Assembly: GCA_003219415.1 (NCBI GenBank)
Contig: QHOS01000018.1
Coordinates: forward strand, 44,287-108,286
Direction: 5' to 3'
Source of the DNA: Verrucomicrobiota bacterium
GTDB lineage: Bacteria > Verrucomicrobiota > Verrucomicrobiia > Chthoniobacterales > UBA10450
DNA length: 64,000 nt
In this document: positions 57,776 through 64,000 of the stretch, one piece after another
Layout: each line of letters starts with the position of its first letter
Numbering within the stretch: the stretch's first letter is position 1
The notes under the pieces: model-generated
What the model saw: only the letters and a program-made list of their open reading frames with translations
Database searches by the model: none
Told to the model about the DNA's origin: nothing
Translations under genes and position numbers: made by a program

Positions 57776-58956
57776 CGCGAAACGTGATTACGGACTCCGC
57801 GCAGCTCGCGAGTTTAATTGAGCAAATCGAAACTGCCGATCGAATCGCAATCGATACCGAGGCGGACAGTCTTCATTCATATCGGGAAAAGCTTTGTTTG
57901 CTCCAGATCAGCGTCCCGGCGCCGGGGTCTACGGCCAACAGTGTTGATACCGACCTTAGCACGGCCCCAGGCCGTGAATCCGCGCGGCCTGTTTGCGATT
58001 TTATGGTCGATCCACTGGCCAATACCGATCTGGAGCCATTGCGTCGTGCGCTGGAAGCCAGGGAAATTGTCTTGCACGGTGCCGATTACGATCTACGAAT
58101 GCTGCGTCGCGGTCTGAATCTGGCAGCGAAGCGAATCTTCGACACACTGATCGCAGCTCGTCTCCTTGGCATTCGCGAATTTAGCCTCGCTGCGTTGGTG
58201 AACCGTTATTTCGGACTTACCCTCCTGAAGGGTTCGCAAAAGGCGAATTGGGCACAACGACCTTTGCCGACGCGCATGGCGGAATACGCGATCAATGATG
58301 TGCATTATTTGTTGCCCCTCGCCGAAAAATTGGAAGCAGAGTTGGATCGTTGCGGGCGCCGGGATTGGCTGCAGCAATCCTGCCAACGTGCAATCGAGCT
58401 AGCGGCCATGGCGCGGACCCGTAATCAGGATGAACTCTGGCGTATTCGCGGATCTGGCGTACTCCGTGGACGCGCCGCTGCGGTACTTCGCGCGCTTTGG
58501 CAATGGCGGGAAAGAGAAGCAGAAAAGGCAGATCGCCCGCCGTTTCACATTTTGCGGAATGAGGATCTTTTGAAGGCTGCAGCGAAATTCGCCTCAGGAA
58601 GTGTCCCTGACTATAGACATTTTTCATTTCGCCGTCGTCAGGCGTTTCGAGAGGCAGCACAAGCCGCATTGCAGGCGCCTGAATCGGAATGGCCAGTTTC
58701 GCGTCGCCGCTCCGGAACCCGACCGACCACTGAGATAGTCCAACGCGCAGAAGAATTGTGGCGCCGGCGCAACAAGTCTGCTGAGGAACTGGGGCTGGAA
58801 CCTTCTTTCATTGCACCGCGAAGCACGCTCGAGGCAATCGCCGCGGATTGTGCGCGAGCCCCGGCATTGCTGGTCCGGTGGCAGCGCGAGTTACTAGCTG
58901 TCTCAGTTTTTGGCAACGAGAAGCCCGTAAACCCGCAGCCGGGTTCTACGTCATAA
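57772..58956 (+). CDS. rnd: Ribonuclease D with internal insertion
   Basis: RNase D is a 3'-5' exonuclease that helps mature tRNAs and small RNAs. The DEDDy exonuclease motifs are: AIDTEADSLHSY (residues 26-37), HGADYDLRMLRRGLN, and YAINDVHYLLPLAEKL. One HRDC-type helical domain follows (near 235-315). Between LLQIS (43-47) and DFMVDPL lies a stretch of about 27 residues (VPAPGSTANSVDTDLSTAPGR and on) that is longer than the usual turn by some 20 residues. The start is TTG 57772, overlapping the rho stop; GTG 57784 is also possible. Confidence 0.9.
   Translation: MTRNVITDSAQLASLIEQIETADRIAIDTEADSLHSYREKLCLLQISVPAPGSTANSVDTDLSTAPGRESARPVCDFMVDPLANTDLEPLRRALEAREIVLHGADYDLRMLRRGLNLAAKRIFDTLIAARLLGIREFSLAALVNRYFGLTLLKGSQKANWAQRPLPTRMAEYAINDVHYLLPLAEKLEAELDRCGRRDWLQQSCQRAIELAAMARTRNQDELWRIRGSGVLRGRAAAVLRALWQWREREAEKADRPPFHILRNEDLLKAAAKFASGSVPDYRHFSFRRRQAFREAAQAALQAPESEWPVSRRRSGTRPTTEIVQRAEELWRRRNKSAEELGLEPSFIAPRSTLEAIAADCARAPALLVRWQRELLAVSVFGNEKPVNPQPGSTS
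57916..57996. repeat. Inserted GC-rich segment in rnd
   Basis: This in-frame stretch interrupts the conserved exonuclease fold. It contains the imperfect palindromes GCGCCGGGGTCTACGGCC and GGCCCCAGGCCGTGAATCCGCGCGGCCTG. It looks like a dispersed element taken up in frame. Confidence 0.45.
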
Positions 58957-58972
58957 ACTTAGTGCTATGATA

Positions 58973-58995
58973 GCCAAGCTCGGTCTTTGCTTGGG
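58973..58995 (+). terminator. Hairpin after rnd
   Basis: GCCAAGC and GCTTGGGC around a TCGGTCTTT loop, 17 bases after the rnd stop codon. It has no clean T-run, so it is a possible Rho-independent terminator or a stem that protects the end of the message. Confidence 0.4.
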
Positions 58996-59161
58996 CCGTT
59001 TGTGCCATTCTTAAAAGGCCAGGAACAAAATTAAACTTTTCAAGAAACTTCGCTGCGCCGTTTCCGGATAAGTACCTTGTAGGGGTGTAAATAATCCTTG
59101 ACCTAGCAAGGTTTAGGCGTCAAAAAGCCCGCCGGAATTAGGTCCTTCGACCAACGTGTCC

Positions 59162-59995
59162 ATGAACCGCCAGCTTCGTCTCCTTGCTTTCATAGCGATC
59201 ATCGCGTCGTTTTCGACTTGGTTCCCCAGCCGGCTGAACGCCGCTTCGACTAACGAAGCGCGGGTCACGCGAGTAAAAAATCACGTTCAATTGGCAGATT
59301 CTAAGAACGCCGCGCATCGGGCTTCGGTAAGCGACATCATCCATGAGGAGACTGTTGTGCGAACCGGCAAGGGTTCGCGCGCTGAGTTGGGTTTTTCTGA
59401 CGAAACCGTTGTGCGGATTGCCGCCCATACTGGATTTGATTTCAATCGTGGGACGCGCGGTCTGAATCTTAGGGAGGGGGCAGTGCTTGTTCAGGCTCCA
59501 AAGGAGGCAAATGGGGCGACAATTCACGCAGGCAGCGTTGCGGCAGCCGTGGCAGGCACCACTGTGATGATCGAGTATCATCCTGGCTTCTATAAGTTTT
59601 TGGTGTTGGAAGGCACCGCGCGATCATATCGCCCCGGACATGTTGGCGATTCGGTTCTCGTTCGCGCGGGGCAAATGGTGTTCGGCAACCCGGAGACTGC
59701 GCTCAGCGATCCGGTAGATGTCGATATTGACCGCTTCATGACGACAAGTCGCTTCATCACAGATTTTCCTCCGCTGCGCAGCCAAAAATCGATCGTGGGA
59801 GAGAGCCAGAAGCAGCAGCGCGAAAAATCGAACAAGATCCTAATTGATACAAACCTGGTCATTTTTGGAGGCGGCACACAAGTGTCGGTTGTCGGCCAGG
59901 AGCAGACCGGCACGGTGGATCACAAAACTGCAGCACTAGTGACACCACATCGAGTGCCAAGCCTGAGTTCTAATGCAGCTCCGGCCCTACCCTAG
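59162..59995 (+). CDS. FecR-domain exported protein
   Basis: A 277-residue protein with a signal peptide (LRLLAFIAIIASFSTWFPSRLNAAS) and a FecR domain at about residues 30-150: RVTRVKNHVQLADSKNAAHRASVSDIIHEETVVRTGKGSRAELGFSDETVVRIAAHTGFDF, then LNLREGAVLVQAPKEANGATIHAGSVAAAVAGTTVMIEYHPGFYKFLVLEGTARSY. FecR domains sense or scaffold in the periplasm; here no membrane helix is seen beyond the signal. The C-terminal 100 residues are polar. ATG 59162 is chosen over GTG 59156. The next gene carries the same domain. Confidence 0.82.
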   Translation: MNRQLRLLAFIAIIASFSTWFPSRLNAASTNEARVTRVKNHVQLADSKNAAHRASVSDIIHEETVVRTGKGSRAELGFSDETVVRIAAHTGFDFNRGTRGLNLREGAVLVQAPKEANGATIHAGSVAAAVAGTTVMIEYHPGFYKFLVLEGTARSYRPGHVGDSVLVRAGQMVFGNPETALSDPVDVDIDRFMTTSRFITDFPPLRSQKSIVGESQKQQREKSNKILIDTNLVIFGGGTQVSVVGQEQTGTVDHKTAALVTPHRVPSLSSNAAPALP

Positions 59996-60004
59996 CGACC
60001 CGAT

Positions 60005-63000
60005 ATGAAAAAATCTTTTGCGCAAATCTTTTGGGGCGCAGCCATCGTCCTGTTTTGGCTTGTCGGCGCAGCGCCGTTTGTTTCCGCAGCACAACTGGAC
60101 CAAGCGCAGGTATCCCAGGTAATCCAGGACGTGCGGTTATTGGAAGCTCATGGCGCGCCGCGTCCTGCCGTGGTGAATGCCAAAGTCACCCAGGGAATGG
60201 GAGTGCGCACGGGCGTGGAATCGCGCGCGGAACTGACCTTCACCGATCTGACGTTAACGCGACTCGGTGCGAACACGATTTTCAGTTTTAAACAGGGGGC
60301 GCGTGAACTTGATCTGACGAGTGGTGCGGTTCTCCTGGAGGTGCCGCCCAAAGCACCGGCAGTCAAGGTCAGCACATCCGCCGTCACGGCAGCGGTCACA
60401 GGAGGGACGGCTCTTTTTGCCACAGGCCCGCCGACGAAATTCATGGTCCTGGAAGGGATCGGAACGTTTTTTCCCAACGGTCATCCTGAAAGAGCCGTCA
60501 CCGTGCATAGCGGTGAGATGATGATGATGACAGCAAACGGGCGAATGACGAAACCAGAGAAGTTTGATGTAAAACTCGTGGTCGAGACGTCGCGTCTGAT
60601 TAAGGATTTTCCTCCGCTGGAGAATCTGCCGTTGATCCTGGCTGTGATGAACCAGCAGCTCGCCGCGCAGCTATTGGCCGGGACAACCACTCAGCCTCTT
60701 GCGAGAAATCTCGTCGACGTGATCGGCACGACCGATCAAAACGTCAATGCAAACCCGGTTGTTTTGGTGAGCATGTCGACGCCGAATCCAACTCCGCCCA
60801 TAACGCCCACGCCTCCGCCCATAACGCCAACGCCGCCGCCCATAACGCCCACACCGCCGCCGCCAACACCGACGCCATCGGCATCGGGAACACCAATTAA
60901 GTTCGGTACGCCAAGCACCATTACTTCCCCGAATCCTTATGTGATAACGAGTGGCACGGTCATTACGACAGATCCTTCGATCACCACTAACGGCGTCACT
61001 GATTACGGCAAAATCTATCGCGGACGATCGATTGACGGTCAGATTTCCGCGTGGGCCTTTGGATCTACATCGGCTTTTGACACCGCAAGCGGCTTCGACG
61101 CGTTAATCGGCGATGGTTCGGGAGCAGCCTTCAAGTTCACTGCTCTCCAGCTAAACGGTGATCCAACCATCGATACGGCAAATGGTGAAATCAATCTGGG
61201 CCTGATCGCCGTTAACAGCATTACTTCCGGCGGTCCTGGCGGTGTATTAACCTTCGAAGGCATCCGCGGTCTTTTGCTGGCGACGCAGAACGGGCCAATT
61301 ACCCTGGGCCCCGGGATTTCATTCTCCGGCTTACACGACTTGACGATTTACGCTCGCGGTTCCAGCAGTGATTTGACCCTTGGCTCCGATATCAGCACAA
61401 CAAGCAAAGTCAGTCTCTTTGCCCAGCGCGACATGTCACTGACGTCGAGCATTACCACGGAGGATCTATACGCGTTCGTTGGGCGCAACGTTTCGATTGA
61501 CGGCCAGGCGACCATCCATGCTCCAACCATTACTCTGTTCGCTGGACAGAACCTGAATTGGAACGGTCAAACCTCTGATGAAACGGCATTCAATTCTAGC
61601 GGAAACGTAAGTATCTCCGCCGCTCAGATGCTTAACATTGCGAATGATCTGACCATTATTCGACGAAATGGAGGAATTACTTCGGGTCTCAACATCCTGC
61701 TCTACGCCGGCACCGATTTGCTGGTGGGTGGCAACCTCTCAATCGCCACCGATATTAGTAACTTAGAAACCGGAGCTAATATCGATGTCTTGGCGAATAG
61801 AAATCTCACGGTTGGCGGATCGCTTGCATTGGAAACCTCGACGACTGCACAATCAGGAACCGGTGCTAACATCGATCTTCGCGTCGGCGGCACCTTGAGC
61901 GCGGCCGATTTGTTTCTTGGGGTCGAGCTCGGAGTGCAGGCTCCGCAACAGAACGGTGAAAATGTGACACTTTTCGTCGGGAACAATCTGATCGCCCACA
62001 ACGAAGCCAACTCTGGTGGAATCGACCTCGAGATAATTACTCCCGTTCAGCAAACCGTTAACTCCGGTGCGAACATTTTCTTAAGCGTCGGAAACAATCT
62101 AACTACGGACGCCGGCGGCGATACCACGCTTTTGATAAACAACAATATCAACGAAGTTGTGAATGGGGCGAACATTCTTGCCGCAATCGGAGGAAACCTG
62201 AACACAAACAATCTGACGCTCGAGCTCCTAAACAATGGGGGAGAAATCGGGACTGGAGGCATTGTTAGCCTGACCGTGGCCGGCAACATAACCGCTCACG
62301 GCGACGCTCTCTTCGACATTCAAAACAACGGCGGAACACTGGATCAGATTACGGGCATTGCCGTCGCAGCGCAGAACATCAGCGCGAATTCTTTGACGGC
62401 TCAGATCGATAACCGCGGGGGTGGTGTCATTAGCGTTGGAGGCGTTATCGAAATGGATGTTGCCGGCAACGCAAACGTCGCTAACGACGCGACAATTGCG
62501 TTCTACGGTAGCGATGGAGCGGCGGCCAGCGGGATTATTATTAACGGTGGCAATTACAATGTAGGCGGCACGTTTCTCACCTATATGGACGGGAATGGAG
62601 TGATCGCATTTAATAATGCCAGCGCCCACGCCGATATACTGAAAGCCGGAGTTTTTGGCGCAAACGGAGTGCTCAATATCGGCGGTGGCACGCTCTCAGC
62701 TGATACGATGTTGAAACTTTACGCGCCGGGGAGTAATGGCGAACTCAACTTCGTTTCGAACGTCACGCTTGGCGGGAACAGCATAAAAATTCTCGCGGCA
62801 AATTCAATTACGATTTTCGACAACGTAGTCGTGACTATTGGCGGCAAGGCTCCGGCTGATGTTTACACAAACAACGCGAACTATACGGGCTTCGGCGGTA
62901 ATGGCTCCACCACCGGGACGTTTGCCGGCTCGGGTGCGAACAGGCCGCAGCCACTCTCAAAGGCCCCGCCGTTTGATGCTCCGTCACCCGGCAACCCGAG

Positions 63001-63253
63001 CAATGGGAAGAGGTCCAGGACAGTCATCAACGTTCCAAACAGCGGGCAGTTGCTTTCTCTGCTTGATGGTGGTGTTCCTGGCCCTGATGGAAGGCTTAGG
63101 CTTCCCCGCGATAAACACCGCCATTCGGCCAACGCCGATCGCCTCAATGTTAATCGTATGATAAAAGCAGACCGCGATATGGCGGATATTCGGCATATGC
63201 GCGACCGCGGAGTAATCAATAATCGTCTTGGTTCCGGCGCGCGAGCCTTCTAG
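60005..63253 (+). CDS. Large FecR / beta-helix surface protein
   Basis: A 1082-residue exported protein in three parts. A signal peptide (IFWGAAIVLFWLVGAAPFVSAA) precedes a FecR domain (30-190: VIQDVRLLEAHGAPRPAVV, RAELTFTDLTLTRLGANTIF, TAAVTGGTALFA, FMVLEGIGTFF). A proline linker, PPITPTPP repeated, follows at 261-293. The long C-terminal region (295-1000) has degenerate beta-helix-like repeats of the type NITxxGDLxxxN or GANIxxxVGGNL, as in filamentous haemagglutinin-like proteins. The last 70 residues are basic (RLRLPRDKHRHSANADRLNVNRMIK). No LPXTG or PEP-CTERM anchor is seen. The function is unknown. Confidence 0.8.
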   Translation: MKKSFAQIFWGAAIVLFWLVGAAPFVSAAQLDQAQVSQVIQDVRLLEAHGAPRPAVVNAKVTQGMGVRTGVESRAELTFTDLTLTRLGANTIFSFKQGARELDLTSGAVLLEVPPKAPAVKVSTSAVTAAVTGGTALFATGPPTKFMVLEGIGTFFPNGHPERAVTVHSGEMMMMTANGRMTKPEKFDVKLVVETSRLIKDFPPLENLPLILAVMNQQLAAQLLAGTTTQPLARNLVDVIGTTDQNVNANPVVLVSMSTPNPTPPITPTPPPITPTPPPITPTPPPPTPTPSASGTPIKFGTPSTITSPNPYVITSGTVITTDPSITTNGVTDYGKIYRGRSIDGQISAWAFGSTSAFDTASGFDALIGDGSGAAFKFTALQLNGDPTIDTANGEINLGLIAVNSITSGGPGGVLTFEGIRGLLLATQNGPITLGPGISFSGLHDLTIYARGSSSDLTLGSDISTTSKVSLFAQRDMSLTSSITTEDLYAFVGRNVSIDGQATIHAPTITLFAGQNLNWNGQTSDETAFNSSGNVSISAAQMLNIANDLTIIRRNGGITSGLNILLYAGTDLLVGGNLSIATDISNLETGANIDVLANRNLTVGGSLALETSTTAQSGTGANIDLRVGGTLSAADLFLGVELGVQAPQQNGENVTLFVGNNLIAHNEANSGGIDLEIITPVQQTVNSGANIFLSVGNNLTTDAGGDTTLLINNNINEVVNGANILAAIGGNLNTNNLTLELLNNGGEIGTGGIVSLTVAGNITAHGDALFDIQNNGGTLDQITGIAVAAQNISANSLTAQIDNRGGGVISVGGVIEMDVAGNANVANDATIAFYGSDGAAASGIIINGGNYNVGGTFLTYMDGNGVIAFNNASAHADILKAGVFGANGVLNIGGGTLSADTMLKLYAPGSNGELNFVSNVTLGGNSIKILAANSITIFDNVVVTIGGKAPADVYTNNANYTGFGGNGSTTGTFAGSGANRPQPLSKAPPFDAPSPGNPSNGKRSRTVINVPNSGQLLSLLDGGVPGPDGRLRLPRDKHRHSANADRLNVNRMIKADRDMADIRHMRDRGVINNRLGSGARAF
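60797..60862 (+). repeat. 21-base tandem repeat (PITPTPP linker)
   Basis: Three tandem copies of CCCATAACGCCCACGCCTCCG with small changes encode the proline/threonine linker of the surface protein. Copy number of such repeats often varies between strains. Confidence 0.8.
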
Positions 63254-63347
63254 TTATTAAGTAGTTGGCATTTTCAACCTGCTCATTCGATATGGCTGAG
63301 AAAATTAATGGCATCAAGGGCGAACCAGGCAGCAGGTGGTCGCGCTT

Positions 63348-64000
63348 GTGAGACTTCGCTTTGACCCTCATTTGTGCAGGTTCGTCACGACATTGTGCGT
63401 GCTCGTTTTTATCTCGGCAAATGAGGGCTCCGCGCAGACGGCGAACCAGGCGCAGTTGACGCGCGAGCAGGCTCCGTCGGCCTTTCCTTCCACGGTCCCT
63501 CCAAGCGGTGCAGAAGGGGGCAACGTCGCCGCCGCGCCCGGCGATGCCGATCTCGGCGAACAGCAAATCCTCAAGCGCGTCGAGGGGTATCAACCGTTCA
63601 CGATCTCCGCTGGCGCGCCATTTTACTGGACGTCAAACGTTGCCCTTACGCGGAGCGGCGAGCAGAGCGATTTTGTCGTCGCCCCGGCAGTAGCAGCCTT
63701 TTACGAACCGCGAATCACCAGCACGCTGTACGGACTGGTCGATGTCCGTGAGCAGCTGTTTTATTACGATCGATTCGACAACTTCAATTTTGGAAGCTTT
63801 GACGTTGAAGTCGGCTTGAGATATCTCGTGCCGCAGTGGCATAATCTGCTTTTGCGCGTTGATTATGACTACAACCGGCTGACCGAGAAAAACAGCTTTG
63901 CGGCTTTCTTTCAAAACCACGCCTTCATCATAGACGCCTCCGTTCCGTTTCAGCTTGATCGCGCTCAGACGCTTACTTTGGGCGCGTTTGCAAATATCAG
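63348..64000 (+). CDS. Outer-membrane beta-barrel protein, 5' part
   Basis: A frame open from GTG 63348 to the end of the window (217 residues, no stop). It starts with a likely signal peptide (FVTTLCVLVFISANEGSAQT), then a low-complexity linker (QLTREQAPSAFPSTVPPSGAEGG). The rest shows alternating hydrophobic and polar residues with many Y, F and T: PFTISAGAPFYWTSNVALTR, DFVVAPAVAAFYEPRITSTLYGLVDVREQLFYYDRF, LLLRVDYDYNRL, the pattern of outer-membrane strands. It lacks POTRA domains seen in two-partner secretion proteins. It follows the FecR/beta-helix gene by 94 bases, so may act with it. Porin or transporter is open. Confidence 0.75.
   Translation, partial: MRLRFDPHLCRFVTTLCVLVFISANEGSAQTANQAQLTREQAPSAFPSTVPPSGAEGGNVAAAPGDADLGEQQILKRVEGYQPFTISAGAPFYWTSNVALTRSGEQSDFVVAPAVAAFYEPRITSTLYGLVDVREQLFYYDRFDNFNFGSFDVEVGLRYLVPQWHNLLLRVDYDYNRLTEKNSFAAFFQNHAFIIDASVPFQLDRAQTLTLGAFANI

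Noticed and set aside
60795..60865. Possible CRISPR-like direct repeats
   Set aside because: The 21-base units are tandem without spacers and encode a proline linker in frame.

Overview
This window is ordinary chromosomal DNA, rich in housekeeping genes, from what is most likely a soil Verrucomicrobiota bacterium of the Spartobacteria/Chthoniobacterales type. That placement is an inference. It rests on the Gram-negative envelope genes, the futalosine menaquinone genes mqnE and mqnA, a CADD-type folate protein, NrdR, FabI, a TreS-maltokinase fusion, very many FecR/ECF-sigma type regulators, and the many short palindromic and low-complexity repeats between genes. No rRNA operon, prophage, CRISPR array or transposase was seen.

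Layout. 1-1842 is the end of a ribosomal operon (rpmJ, rpsM, rpsK, rpsD); rpoA does not follow. 1817-3648 holds small hypothetical genes, a holin-like membrane protein and an ECF sigma factor. 3908-6488 carries mqnE and mqnA and a DUF2939 membrane-anchored protein. 6749-12272 is a tightly coupled recJ-recG-htrA run. 12342-16470 holds the CADD protein and TreS-maltokinase. 16725-17628 is an ECF sigma/mini anti-sigma pair. 17646-20447 on the minus strand has DUF2017, clpS, ybeY and ndh. 20590-21984 has rpmI, a small lipoprotein, the 4.5S SRP RNA gene and a HIT protein. 22100-23207 is nrdR plus an unknown partner, followed by an EamA exporter.

24482-31731 is one long minus-strand information-processing block: prs, rplY, pth, rpsF, ssb, dprA, topB. 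31832-35110 has a fatty acid desaturase, a coiled-coil protein, a HAD phosphatase, an Mpv17-like membrane protein and a lipoprotein. 35170-41273 on the plus strand runs rlmN, an unknown gene, an ECF sigma/anti-sigma pair, a secreted protein and an M1 aminopeptidase. 41282-44953 has an M50 protease, a GNAT enzyme, rpmH, a second desaturase paralogue and a MOSC protein. Then come a small membrane protein behind a sigma54-like promoter and a tRNA-Lys. 46038-52886 on the minus strand carries nadE, a sorbosone-dehydrogenase-like protein, a secreted double-psi-barrel-like protein, a GlcD-type oxidase, a monooxygenase-fold protein and fabI. 52956-58956 has a VPS10/BNR-repeat protein, coaE, rho and rnd.

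The right edge (59162-64000) is the least ordinary part: two consecutive FecR-domain exported proteins, the second a 1082-residue protein with a proline-rich linker and a long beta-helix-like repeat region, followed by the start of an outer-membrane beta-barrel gene. This looks like a surface-protein locus that I cannot assign to a described system. A second theme is that dispersed palindromes occur both between genes and in frame inside genes (rho, and apparently rnd).
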